64,000 bases of DNA from Streptomyces sp. SPB162 (GTDB lineage Bacteria; Actinomycetota; Actinomycetes; Streptomycetales; Streptomycetaceae). How positions within the stretch are numbered: the first letter of the stretch is position 1; each line of letters opens with the position of its first letter. Position numbers and translations under genes: made by a program. The notes beneath the pieces were generated by a model. It was not told the DNA's origin, searched no databases, and worked only from the letters and a program-made list of their open reading frames with translations. Location: assembly GCF_029504575.1 (NCBI RefSeq), contig NZ_JAQFII010000001.1, forward strand, positions 892,501 to 956,500, written 5' to 3'. Shown here piece after piece: positions 8,439 through 17,006 of this stretch.

Positions 8439-10448
8439 TCAGGCGCGGCGCTCCTGCGCGAGCCGCTCGTAGAAGCGCAGCGCCTCGATGTCGTCAACAG
8501 ACCCGGGGTTGACCGTCTTGTCGAAGGCCGCGCCTTGCAACAGCCGCTTGACGGGGACCTCCAGGCGCTTGCCGGTGAGGGTGTGGGGCACCGCGGGGAC
8601 GGCGATGACCTCGTCGGGGACGTGGCGCGGGGAGAGCTCGACGCGGATCACGTCCTTGATGCGGCCGCGCAGCGCGTCGTCGAGCTCGGCGCCCGGCGCG
8701 AGGTGGACGAAGAGCGGCATCCAGTAGCCGCCGTCCGGCAGCTCGACGCCGATGACGAGGGACTCGCGGATCTCCGGGAGCCGTTCGACGGCCTCGTAGA
8801 TGTCGGCGGAGCCCATCCGGACGCCCTGCCGGTTGAGGGTGGAGTCGGAACGGCCGTGGATGATCACGGTGCCGCGCTCGGTGATGGTGATCCAGTCCCC
8901 GTGCCGCCACACCCCGGGGAACATCTCGAAGTAGCTCTCGCGGTAGCGGGCGTCCCCCGGGTCGTTCCAGAACCGCACCGGCATCGACGGCATCGGGTTG
9001 GTGACGACCAGCTCCCCGACCTCGCCGGTGACCGCCCGGCCCGACACGTCCCAGGCCTGCAGGTCGGTGCCCAGACCCGCCGCCTGCAGTTCCCCGATGT
9101 GGACGGGAAGGGTGGGCACGCCGCCGGCGAAGCAGCTGCACACGTCGGTGCCGCCGCTGACGGACGCGATCCACACGTCCTCCTTGACCTCCTCGTGGAT
9201 CCAGCGGAACCCGTCGGGCGGCAGCGGTGAACCGGTCGAGGCGACGCACTTGACCGCGGAGAGGTCGAAGTCGCGGCCCGGCCTGACCCCCGCCTTGCGG
9301 CAGGCCATGACGTAGGCGGCGGAGGTGCCGAAGACGGTGGCGCCGGTGCGCTCGGCGATCCGCCACTGCGCGCCGGTGTCGGGGTGGCCGGGGCTGCCGT
9401 CGTAGAGCACGGCGGTGGCGCCGGCCAGCAGGCCCGACACCAGGAAGTTCCACATCATCCAGCCCGTGGAGGTGTACCAGAAGAAGCGGTCGCCGGGACC
9501 GAGGTCCATGTGCAGGCCGGTCTGCTTGAGGTGCTCCAGCAGGATGCCGCCCTGGGACTGGACGATGGCCTTGGGCAGGCCGGTGGTGCCCGAGGAGTAC
9601 AGCACCCACAGCGGGTGGTCGAACGGCACCTGCTCGTACGCCGGCGCGGTGTCGTCCGAGACGACGGCCTCCCACTCCAGCGCGCCGTCGGGCGCCTTGG
9701 TGCCCAGCAGCGGGATGTGGACGACCGCGCGCAGCGAGGGCAGTTCTGCCCGCAGCTCGGCGACGCTGTCCGTCCGGCCGTGCTCCTTGCCGCCGTACCG
9801 GTAGCCGTCCACGGCGAACAGGACGACGGGCTCGACCTGCTGGAAGCGGTCCAGAACGCTGCGGGCGCCGAAGTCCGGGGCGCAGGAGGTCCACACACCG
9901 CCCACCGCGGCGGTCGCGAGCAGCGCGACGACGGCCTGCGGGATGTTGGGCAGGTAGCCGCTGACGCGGTCGCCGGGTGTGACGCCGAGGGCGCGCAGCC
10001 GGCCCGCGACGGAGGCGACCTGCCGGCTCAGTTCGGCCCAGCTGGTCTCGGCGATCTCCGGGCGTTCGTCCAGGTGGACCAGGGCGGGGGTGTGGGCGCG
10101 CTCGGGGTCCAGCGCCGGACGCAGCGCGTGCTCGGCGTAGTTGAGGGCCGAGCCGGTGAACCACTGGGCGCCCGGCATGGAGGCGTCGGCGAGCACGGCC
10201 TCGTACGGGGTGGAGAAGCGCACCTGGAACCACTCCGCGACGGCCCCCCAGAACACCGCCGGCTCCCGGACCGACCAGGCGTGCAGCGCCCGGTAGCTCG
10301 CGGCTGGGTCCGCCGGGTCGCCGGCCGGGGCGCCGTGCCGCTCCGCTGCCCAGGCCTGGAAGTGCGTGACCCGCGCGCCGGCGACCCGCTCGGGGCCGGG
10401 GGTCCACAAGGGCTCCGGGGCGTGGGCGGGCTCGGTCGTGGTGCTCAT
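8439..10448 (-). CDS. acetoacetyl-CoA synthetase
   Basis: ATP-dependent ligase that activates acetoacetate to acetoacetyl-CoA, of the acyl-adenylate (ANL) superfamily. At 669 aa it has the length typical of acetoacetyl-CoA synthetases. Seen: adenylation loop YSSGTTGLPKAIVQSQGG, the family-specific stretch WYTSTGWMMWNFLVSGL, the hinge segment GRSDSTLNRQGVRMGSADIYE, and the C-terminal catalytic lysine region LTGKRLEVPVKRLL. The ATG at 10448 follows GGGAGCC; a longer frame to 10607 has a non-conserved N-terminus. Cytoplasmic; role in ketone-body or polyhydroxybutyrate-like carbon use. Divergent to the GH31 gene. Confidence 0.93.
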   Translation of the reverse strand: MSTTTEPAHAPEPLWTPGPERVAGARVTHFQAWAAERHGAPAGDPADPAASYRALHAWSVREPAVFWGAVAEWFQVRFSTPYEAVLADASMPGAQWFTGSALNYAEHALRPALDPERAHTPALVHLDERPEIAETSWAELSRQVASVAGRLRALGVTPGDRVSGYLPNIPQAVVALLATAAVGGVWTSCAPDFGARSVLDRFQQVEPVVLFAVDGYRYGGKEHGRTDSVAELRAELPSLRAVVHIPLLGTKAPDGALEWEAVVSDDTAPAYEQVPFDHPLWVLYSSGTTGLPKAIVQSQGGILLEHLKQTGLHMDLGPGDRFFWYTSTGWMMWNFLVSGLLAGATAVLYDGSPGHPDTGAQWRIAERTGATVFGTSAAYVMACRKAGVRPGRDFDLSAVKCVASTGSPLPPDGFRWIHEEVKEDVWIASVSGGTDVCSCFAGGVPTLPVHIGELQAAGLGTDLQAWDVSGRAVTGEVGELVVTNPMPSMPVRFWNDPGDARYRESYFEMFPGVWRHGDWITITERGTVIIHGRSDSTLNRQGVRMGSADIYEAVERLPEIRESLVIGVELPDGGYWMPLFVHLAPGAELDDALRGRIKDVIRVELSPRHVPDEVIAVPAVPHTLTGKRLEVPVKRLLQGAAFDKTVNPGSVDDIEALRFYERLAQERRA

Positions 10449-10535
10449 GGGGCGGCTCCCGGACGGTACGGCGACGTCGCTTTGTGTGCGGCTGGACCCT
10501 GCGCGGGCGGAATGTCCTACGGCAGGGCTGGGCAG

Positions 10536-10555
10536 GACGATGCCACGTGATCGTC
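10536..10555. repeat. inverted repeat GACGAT-N8-ATCGTC in a divergent intergenic region
   Basis: Perfect 6-bp arms within the 222-bp spacer between the acetoacetyl-CoA synthetase and GH31 genes. A candidate operator. No clear -35/-10 pair was found in this spacer. Confidence 0.3.
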
Positions 10556-10670
10556 TCCGGCGCCAGGGCGGGGCCCCCACAACGGGGAGTGTCGCGATGT
10601 GGTGCACCTACAGGTGAACACCGGTTGAACGCGCGGTACAGCGGCGGGGAGCAATGGAAGGGTGGGCGCC

Positions 10671-13028
10671 ATGAATGCTCGGGACGTGGTGCGGTCGGTA
10701 CGGATGGTCGGCTCCGCGAACGGCTTGCGGACGCTGCGGTCCGCGTGGCGCCGGCAGCGCACGGACGGGCGCGACCTGCCACCTCGGGGGACGGAACGGG
10801 CCCGGGTGCCCGGGCCCGCGCTGGGGATGGAGCCGCTGCCGGGCGGCGGGGTGGTGCGGTTCACGCGCTCGACGCTGCGGGTGCGGGTCGCGGTGGGCGG
10901 CGCGGTGTTCTGCGGATGGGACGGGGCCGAGCCGGAGCCGTCGTACGCGGTGGCCGGGGACGGGCCGCCCGTCGACACCCGGGTGGAGATGGAACGCGAC
11001 AGGACCGGGGACGGCTGGCGGGTGGTGTCGGAGCGGGTGACGGTCCTGGTCTCGCGCCATGGCGCGGTGGAGTTCCGCACCCCGGGCGGTGTACTGCTGC
11101 GGCGGGACCTTCCGCCCCGCTGGTGGGATCCGGCGGGCCGGCAGCCGGGCGACCGCACCCGCTGGGTGCAGCGCTCGGAGACCGCCGCGGACGCGTGCGT
11201 GTTCGGCCTCGGTGGCCGGGCGTCGGGCCCCCGGCTGCGGGAGGGCTCGTACCGGCTGTGGAACACCGACCCGGGCGGCGCCTTCGGCCCCGGCGACGAC
11301 CCGCTCTACATCACCATGCCGGTGCAGATGGTGGTCGCGGACGCCAGTTGCCATCTGGTCTTCCACGACAACACCTGGGACGGCCGGGTGACGCTGCGCG
11401 ACGGTGAGGAGGGCGCGGGCTCCGGGCACGACCGGGCCGGCGGCTGTGAGCTGCGGGCCGACGGCGGACCGCTGCGCTACTGGGTGCTGACCGGTTCTCC
11501 GGCCCGGATCCTGGCGGGCTGGACGGCGCTGACCGGGCGGCCGGCGCTGCCGCCGCGCTGGGCCCTGGGCTACCAGCACTCGCGCTGGGGGTTCAACGAC
11601 GAGCAGGAGGTCCGCAGGATCGCGGCCGGCTACCGGGAGCGCGGGCTGCCGCTGTCGGCCCTGCACCTGGACATCGACCACTACGACGGCCACCGGGTCT
11701 TCACCGTGGACCGGGAGCGGTTCCCCGATCTCCCCGGGCTCGCCGCGGATCTGCGGCGCGACGGGGTGCGGCTGGTGTCCATCATCGATCCCGGGGTGAA
11801 GGCGGAGCCGGGCAACCAGGTGTACGACGGCGGGACGGCCGCCGGGGCGTTCGTACGGGACGCCCGGGGCCAGGAGGTGCGCGGCATGGTGTGGCCGGGC
11901 GAGGCGGTCTTCCCGGACTTCACCGACGCGCGGGCGCGCAAGTGGTGGGGCACCCTCTACGCGGAGCGGCTGGCGCAGGGCTTCGCCGGGGTGTGGCACG
12001 ACATGAACGAGCCCGTGTCGTTCACCGCGTTCGGCGAGCCGACGCTGCCGCGCTCGGCGCGGCACGCCCTGGAGGGCCGGGGCGGCGACCACCGCGAGGC
12101 GCACAACGTCTACGGGCTGGCCATGGCGCAGGCCGGCTACGAGGCGCTGCGGGAACTGGCGCCCGACGCCCGGCCGTTCCTGTTCTCCCGCTCCGGTTGG
12201 GCGGGGATGCAGCGGTACGGCGGGACGTGGTCGGGCGATGTGACCACCGGCTGGCCCGGGCTGCGGGCCTCACTCTCCCTGGTGATCGGCCTGGGGCTGT
12301 GCGGGGTGCCGTACTCGGGACCCGACGTCGGCGGGTTCAGCGGATCACCGTCCCCCGAGCTGTATCTGCGCTGGTTCCAGCTCGGCGCCTACCTGCCGTT
12401 CTTCCGCACCCACTCGGCGATCGAGGCGGGACGGCGGGAGCCGTGGGGGTTCGGACCGCAGGTCGAGGAGCACGCGACGGCCGCGCTGCGCGAGCGGCTG
12501 CGGCTGCTGCCGTACTTCGACACGCTCGCCCACCTCGCCCGCCGCACCGGAGCGCCGTACGTGCGGCCGCTGTGGTGGAACGATCCGGAGGACCGCAGGC
12601 TGCGCGGCTGCGGGGACGCGTTCCTGCTGGGCGACGCCCTGCTGGTGGCACCGGTCATGGAGCGCGGCTCGGTCACCCGGGCGATCCGGCTGCCACGGGG
12701 CCGCTGGTACGACACCGCGACCGGCACCGCGTACGAGGGGCCCGGCCAGGTCCTGCTGGACGCGCCGCTCGGCCGGATCCCGGTGCTGGCGCGGGCCGGC
12801 GCCGTCCTGCCGGTGACGGGCGACGACGGGACCGTGGAACTGGAGGTGTGGGCGCCGGCGGCCGGGCGTACGGGCGGCGGGATCGTGTTCACCGACGAGG
12901 GGGACGGCTGGGCCGCACCGCTGGTGGAGCGCTTCACGTCGCGGCTGGTCGACGGGCAGGTGGTGGTGGAGCGCGAGGGGGAGGACGAGGTGGGTCACCC
13001 GGTGCGGGTGCGCGGGCTGCCGGGGTGA
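10671..13028 (+). CDS. GH31 family alpha-glucosidase/xylosidase-type glycoside hydrolase
   Basis: 785-aa glycoside hydrolase family 31 enzyme cleaving alpha-linked glycosides. An N-terminal beta domain (about 1-290) precedes the barrel (about 300-620) and C-terminal beta domains. The catalytic nucleophile is D444 in GVWHDMNEPVSF and the acid/base is D523 in SGDVTTGW. Substrate-pocket motifs LHLDIDHYDGHRVFT and FFRTHS are present. There is no signal peptide, so it is probably cytoplasmic. The ATG at 10671 was chosen because GGAAGG sits 9 nt upstream; a GTG at 10662 is in frame. Exact substrate (maltose, isomaltose, xyloside) cannot be told from sequence alone. Confidence 0.9.
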   Translation: MNARDVVRSVRMVGSANGLRTLRSAWRRQRTDGRDLPPRGTERARVPGPALGMEPLPGGGVVRFTRSTLRVRVAVGGAVFCGWDGAEPEPSYAVAGDGPPVDTRVEMERDRTGDGWRVVSERVTVLVSRHGAVEFRTPGGVLLRRDLPPRWWDPAGRQPGDRTRWVQRSETAADACVFGLGGRASGPRLREGSYRLWNTDPGGAFGPGDDPLYITMPVQMVVADASCHLVFHDNTWDGRVTLRDGEEGAGSGHDRAGGCELRADGGPLRYWVLTGSPARILAGWTALTGRPALPPRWALGYQHSRWGFNDEQEVRRIAAGYRERGLPLSALHLDIDHYDGHRVFTVDRERFPDLPGLAADLRRDGVRLVSIIDPGVKAEPGNQVYDGGTAAGAFVRDARGQEVRGMVWPGEAVFPDFTDARARKWWGTLYAERLAQGFAGVWHDMNEPVSFTAFGEPTLPRSARHALEGRGGDHREAHNVYGLAMAQAGYEALRELAPDARPFLFSRSGWAGMQRYGGTWSGDVTTGWPGLRASLSLVIGLGLCGVPYSGPDVGGFSGSPSPELYLRWFQLGAYLPFFRTHSAIEAGRREPWGFGPQVEEHATAALRERLRLLPYFDTLAHLARRTGAPYVRPLWWNDPEDRRLRGCGDAFLLGDALLVAPVMERGSVTRAIRLPRGRWYDTATGTAYEGPGQVLLDAPLGRIPVLARAGAVLPVTGDDGTVELEVWAPAAGRTGGGIVFTDEGDGWAAPLVERFTSRLVDGQVVVEREGEDEVGHPVRVRGLPG

Positions 13029-13070
13029 CGGGGTGTGGGCTGCCGGGGTGGCGGGGTGACGGGGTGTGGG
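13021..13070. repeat. imperfect tandem repeat of a G-rich unit
   Basis: The unit GGGGTGACGGGGTGTGGG occurs twice, separated by a variant GCCGGGGTGGC. It spans the GH31 stop codon and the end of the convergent Nudix gene. Probably a slippage product; the G-runs make it an error-prone spot. Confidence 0.5.
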
Positions 13071-13071
13071 G

Positions 13072-13620
13072 TCACCCGCGCTGTCGGGCGGCCCCGTGTG
13101 CGTCCTGTGCACCGTATCCGCCGTCGAACCAGCGGCGGACGGCCAGGGTGTGCAGCGGGAACGCCAACTCGGCCGGCGCGTGGAGCACTTCCCAGCCCTC
13201 GGTCTCGTCGGTGGGCACTGACGGCGGCAGGTCGGCCGCGTCGCGGAGCGGCAGCAGCCCGAAGACCAACAGAAACCCGCCCTCCGGGTCGGTGAGGGTG
13301 TCGGCGAGCACGGGGTCGGCCGCCGCCTCGATCCCGGTCTCCTCGACGAGCTCGCGGACCACGGCCCGCTCCCACGTCTCACCGTGGTCGATGAAACCGC
13401 CGGGAAGGGCGAGCAGCCCGTACCCCGGCTCGATGGTGCGGCGGATGACGGCGAGCCCGGTGCCGGCGTCGTCGCGGACCGGGAGCAGCGCGATCGCCAC
13501 CGGAAGCGGGTTGCGGTAGGCGGTGGATCCGCAGGAGGCGCAGGTCCGCGGCCAGCCGGGGGCGGGCCCGAACGCGGTACCGCAGTAAGAGCAGTTGGAG
13601 TCCTTCTCGCGACGGGGCAC
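13072..13620 (-). CDS. Nudix hydrolase with N-terminal zinc ribbon
   Basis: 182-aa Nudix enzyme. An N-terminal CxxC...CxxC zinc ribbon (CSYCG, CASCG) is followed by the Nudix box GGFIDHGETWERAVVRELVEETGI, which keeps every consensus position (G-x5-E-x7-R-E-x2-E-E-x-G). Such proteins hydrolyse nucleoside diphosphate derivatives; the zinc ribbon resembles that of NADH pyrophosphatases, but the specific substrate is not established. The start is the GTG giving PRREKDSN; an upstream in-frame start is possible because the Shine-Dalgarno is weak. Divergent to the VanX-like gene, convergent with GH31. Confidence 0.85.
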   Translation of the reverse strand: MPRREKDSNCSYCGTAFGPAPGWPRTCASCGSTAYRNPLPVAIALLPVRDDAGTGLAVIRRTIEPGYGLLALPGGFIDHGETWERAVVRELVEETGIEAAADPVLADTLTDPEGGFLLVFGLLPLRDAADLPPSVPTDETEGWEVLHAPAELAFPLHTLAVRRWFDGGYGAQDAHGAARQRG

Positions 13621-13745
13621 GCCGGGACTGTATCCGATCACTCCGCCCGGGAGCACTTGTCCGCACCCTCGATCCACGACACTGTTGCGCGTCGACGACC
13701 GCGCCCACATGCGGTACCCACATCCGTCCGACCGCTGGAGGACCC

Positions 13746-14513
13746 ATGCCACGACTCACGACCGTGCTCCGCACCCTCGCCGTGTCCGTCGCCACGCTGA
13801 TCGCCGTCACCGCGGGCTCCGCCGCCGCACCGGCGCAGGCGCGTTCCGGGCACGGTGACGGAGGCGGGCCCAAGGCCCCCGAGGCGTTCGTGGCACTCCA
13901 CGACGTCGACCCGACGATCCAGCAGGAGATGCGCTACTTCACCCCGCACAACTTCGTCGGGGTGCCCATCGACGGCTACCGGCAGCCGATCTGCCTGCTG
14001 ACCCGGCCGGCCGCCGAGGCGCTGCACGCGGCCCAGGTGAAGCTGCTGCGCCGCGGGTACACGCTCAGGGTCTACGACTGCTACCGGCCGCAGCGCGCCG
14101 TCGATCACTTCGTGGCGTGGGCCAAGGACCTCGACGACCAGCGGATGAAGGACGAGTTCTATCCGAATGTCGACAAGTCGCGACTGTTCGAGGACGGCTA
14201 CATCGCGGCGAAGTCCGGGCACAGCCGGGGCAGCACCCTGGACGTGACCATCGTGCGGCGCTCGGGCGCGACGGTCGACATGGGGACCCCGTTCGACTAC
14301 TTCGACACGCTCTCCCACACCCTGGACCCGCGGATCGAGGGCGTGCAGCGGGAGAACCGGCTGCTGCTCAAGGACACCCTCGAGGGGCTGGGCTTCGTCA
14401 ACCTCGCCGAGGAGTGGTGGCACTACACGTACAAGCCGGAGCTCTTCCCCGACACGTACTTCGACTTCCCGGTCTCGCGGAGGTCCCTGACGTCCTCGCA
14501 CGTCGGCCCGTAG
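13746..14513 (+). CDS. secreted D-alanyl-D-alanine dipeptidase, VanX-like (M15D)
   Basis: 255-aa exported zinc dipeptidase of peptidase family M15. Signal peptide about residues 1-32 (MPRLTTVLRTLAVSVATLIAV, cleaved after AQA). Zinc ligands are recognisable in SGHSRGSTLDVT (His and Asp) and EWWHY (His), and the YDCYRPQRAVDHF region is the substrate-binding Arg segment. These enzymes cleave D-Ala-D-Ala; an exported, non-clustered form more likely takes part in wall turnover than in glycopeptide resistance, since no vanHA is nearby. GGAGG lies 4 nt upstream of the ATG. The last 91 nt overlap the 3' end of the convergent PurA-like gene. Confidence 0.9.
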   Translation: MPRLTTVLRTLAVSVATLIAVTAGSAAAPAQARSGHGDGGGPKAPEAFVALHDVDPTIQQEMRYFTPHNFVGVPIDGYRQPICLLTRPAAEALHAAQVKLLRRGYTLRVYDCYRPQRAVDHFVAWAKDLDDQRMKDEFYPNVDKSRLFEDGYIAAKSGHSRGSTLDVTIVRRSGATVDMGTPFDYFDTLSHTLDPRIEGVQRENRLLLKDTLEGLGFVNLAEEWWHYTYKPELFPDTYFDFPVSRRSLTSSHVGP

Positions 14514-15730
14514 GACTCCAGCGCGACGGGGGCGGACAGCGCCTCGCCGACGGCGGCCGACCAGGCGTCCGGGTCGGCGCCGGGGGTCTCCCAGACGGCC
14601 GGTCCGGCCGCCGCCAGACGGGCCGTCAGCTCGGCCTGTCCGCTGAGGTCACCGGGGGCTCCGGCGGGGAGCCGTTCGACCAGCCGGCCGTCCATGCCGT
14701 AGGCGCGGGCGATCCGCAGTCCCGGGCAACGGGCGGGGGCGTCGAGGTGGGTGACGGCCAGCGCGTCCACTCCCCCGCAGACCTCGACGGCGTAGGCGTG
14801 CGCCACCGCGTCGAAGTGCCCGATGCGGAAGGCGCCCTGCCAGCGGCCGTGCCCGTTGTGCGGTTCCGGCAGCTCCCGGGCCAGTTCCGGGTCCTCGGTG
14901 ACCAGCGGGCCCGGCCCGTGCCGGGTGGTGTAGGTGCGCACCACTCCGAGCCGCCGCGCCGTGCCCGCGCCGCCCGCCTCGGCCAGCAGCGTCTCGGCGT
15001 TCGCGAAGGTGGTCGTCGACCACGTCGTGTACGGGTGGAAGCCGTGCCACTCGTCGAGCAGTACGCCCTGCGCGCCCTCGAAGACCACCGGCCCCTCGGC
15101 CAGCAGCCCCGCGAGATGCCCCTCGCCGGCCAGGGTGACGGCACGGGCGAACGCCGCGAAGGCGTCCGCGCAGTGCTCGACGGGCGGCGCCGGCAGCCGC
15201 CCCAGCTCGTCGGACAACCGGTCGCGCAGCAGGGTCAGTTTGCGCAGCAGGCGGGGGCGGGAGACGCAGTCGCCCACCCGGGGCGCGTCCTCGGGGTGGG
15301 CGAGGGCGTACGCCGCGGTCTCGCCGATGCCCATGCCGCACGAGCCGTGCCGCTGCCCACCGCGGGCCTGTTCGCGCAGCCGGTTGGCGGCCGCGTGGTA
15401 CGGGGTGGTGAGCGCGGCGTCCCGGTCGACGGTCAGCAGCGAGAGCGGCTCCCGGACGCCGAGCGTGGCGAGGTGGTCCGCCTCCGCGATCAGCGCGAGC
15501 GGGTCGACGAGCATGAAGCGGGACAGGTACGTGGGCGTCCCGTGCAGGGTGCCGGAGCCGAACTGGGCGAAGGTGTGGTGGCGTCCGTCGGGTGCGACGA
15601 CGTTGTGCGCGGCCTGGGCGCCGCCGTTGAAGCGGACCACCGCCCGGACCGGCTCCGCCGAGCAGAGCCGGTCCACGACGGCGCCCTTGCCCGCGTCGCC
15701 GTAGCCGAGGTCGACGACGATGCTGTGCAT
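14423..15730 (-). CDS. divergent adenylosuccinate synthetase (PurA) paralogue
   Basis: 435-aa member of the PurA fold (GTP-dependent ligases; classical PurA joins IMP and aspartate). The P-loop-like start GYGDAGKG keeps the catalytic Asp at residue 12 but has Ala where PurA has Glu. FNGGAQAAHNVV keeps the catalytic His at 42. The usual GTTGRGIGPAY segment is replaced by GSCGMGIGETAAY. It is therefore likely a ligase-type enzyme with altered substrate, not the housekeeping purA. GGAGGGG precedes the ATG. Last gene of the operon with vWA, J/pseudokinase and NrtR-like genes. Its 3' end overlaps the dipeptidase gene by 91 nt on the opposite strand. Confidence 0.8.
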   Translation of the reverse strand: MHSIVVDLGYGDAGKGAVVDRLCSAEPVRAVVRFNGGAQAAHNVVAPDGRHHTFAQFGSGTLHGTPTYLSRFMLVDPLALIAEADHLATLGVREPLSLLTVDRDAALTTPYHAAANRLREQARGGQRHGSCGMGIGETAAYALAHPEDAPRVGDCVSRPRLLRKLTLLRDRLSDELGRLPAPPVEHCADAFAAFARAVTLAGEGHLAGLLAEGPVVFEGAQGVLLDEWHGFHPYTTWSTTTFANAETLLAEAGGAGTARRLGVVRTYTTRHGPGPLVTEDPELARELPEPHNGHGRWQGAFRIGHFDAVAHAYAVEVCGGVDALAVTHLDAPARCPGLRIARAYGMDGRLVERLPAGAPGDLSGQAELTARLAAAGPAVWETPGADPDAWSAAVGEALSAPVALESYGPTCEDVRDLRETGKSKYVSGKSSGLYV

Positions 15731-15938
15731 GGCCCCTCCGGGGGGTGCGTGTGGGGTCTGGCGTGCGGGTTGGGGTGCGTTGCGCTCTGGGATGGGGGTT
15801 GAGCTCAGGGGTCGGGGGCCCGCCGGGGTATCTCCTCGGGCGACGAACGCTCGTGTCCGCGTCAGGGTGCGGGTCGAGTGCGTTCGCCGCCCTGCGGGGA
15901 CACCCCGCCGTGCCCCCTCCGCCGCGTCCCGGCTCGGC

Positions 15939-16934
15939 TCACAGACGCGTTGTGCCCCCGGTCGGGGATGTGCCCGCTCCTTCGATCAGGGGGGCCGAGG
16001 CGGCCGCTGACGTGCGGTCGCGGTTGATGGCTGCCAGAGCCTTGCCGACGGAGGCGCCCGCGCCCGAACCGACGTCGTCGAGGTCGGCGAGGCCCTCCGC
16101 GAGGTCGATGGCCTCCTCGCCGAGACCGATGGTGAGCGCGATCGTCTCGCAGACCGCGTCCAGGTCGTCGAGTTCGATGACGTTCTGGCCCAGCAGCTTG
16201 CGCCACAGGCCGAGGACCTCGGTGTTGCCCACGTACGAGGACCCGGCCGGCAAGATGTAGTACACGTCGAACTTGCGGCGCAGCTCGGCGATGATCGCGG
16301 TGATCGGGATGTCCTCCCGCAGGTCGTCGCCGATGACGTCGCGCACCTCGCGTGCCTTGACCTTCCCGTACGGCATCTCGTCGCCGATGAGGAACAGGTA
16401 GCCGCGCCGGCCGCGCTTCTCGTGGCAGTCGATGGAGGTGTGCCGGGCCATCGCGTACAGGGCGAGCTCGTACGACTCGGTCATCTGCCCGCCGCCGCCG
16501 CCCTCCAGCAGGATGTTGCCGAGGTCGGCGTCCATCCGGTTGTCGGACTCGAACTGGCCGAGCTGGAGCGGTACCCGGTCGCAGGTGGCGTCGCCGACCG
16601 CGCCGAAGAGGATCTGCGGGTGCTCGACATAGCCCTTGCGGAGCAGCAGCCCGAACAGCTCCGGCAGTTTGGTCTGCAGCGTCTGCGGCACGGACCGCAT
16701 CGAACCGGTCACGTCGAAGAGCACCGAGATGGCGACTGACGTGGGGTGCTCGTCCGAGTCGCGGCTCTCGCGGACGGTGAGGTCCTTGGGGTCCAGGGAC
16801 GGGTGCGCCGTCCAGGAGCCGCGCGGGGCGGACGAGGTGACGTGGTCGCTGTAGGCGAAGGCTCCGGCGCCGGATGCGGCACGGTAGCGCGCGGCGGCGT
16901 CGTAGACATTGGTGGACCAGCTTCCGCTGCCCAT
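15939..16934 (-). CDS. von Willebrand factor A domain protein
   Basis: 331-aa cytoplasmic protein, no signal peptide or membrane segment. The vWA domain spans about 68-270, with an intact MIDAS metal site DVTGS (D74, T76, S78) followed by the conserved Asp/Gly-rich loop near GGGGGQMTESYELALYAMA. N-terminal 60 residues are Ser/Ala/Gly-rich. MIDAS-type vWA proteins usually act as metal-dependent scaffolds for protein assembly, for example in Ter-type or chelatase systems. AAGGGGGAA precedes the ATG. Third gene of the operon starting at the NrtR-like gene, 72 nt after the J/pseudokinase gene. Precise role unknown. Confidence 0.85.
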   Translation of the reverse strand: MGSGSWSTNVYDAAARYRAASGAGAFAYSDHVTSSAPRGSWTAHPSLDPKDLTVRESRDSDEHPTSVAISVLFDVTGSMRSVPQTLQTKLPELFGLLLRKGYVEHPQILFGAVGDATCDRVPLQLGQFESDNRMDADLGNILLEGGGGGQMTESYELALYAMARHTSIDCHEKRGRRGYLFLIGDEMPYGKVKAREVRDVIGDDLREDIPITAIIAELRRKFDVYYILPAGSSYVGNTEVLGLWRKLLGQNVIELDDLDAVCETIALTIGLGEEAIDLAEGLADLDDVGSGAGASVGKALAAINRDRTSAAASAPLIEGAGTSPTGGTTRL

Positions 16935-17006
16935 GGTGTTCCCCCTTGGTGAGGTGTTCGGGTGTGCTTGTCGGGGTCGGTCGTCGGATCGGTCGCCGGG
17001 ACGCCG

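Noticed and set aside
10608..12104. 498-codon minus-strand open frame under the GH31 gene
   Set aside because: Antisense shadow of a gene with intact catalytic motifs.
13021..13070. G-rich tandem repeat as a mobile-element trace
   Set aside because: Too short, no inverted ends or target duplication; simple slippage is enough.
13746..14513. VanX-like gene as part of glycopeptide resistance
   Set aside because: No vanH, vanA or vanRS neighbours, and the product is exported rather than cytoplasmic.
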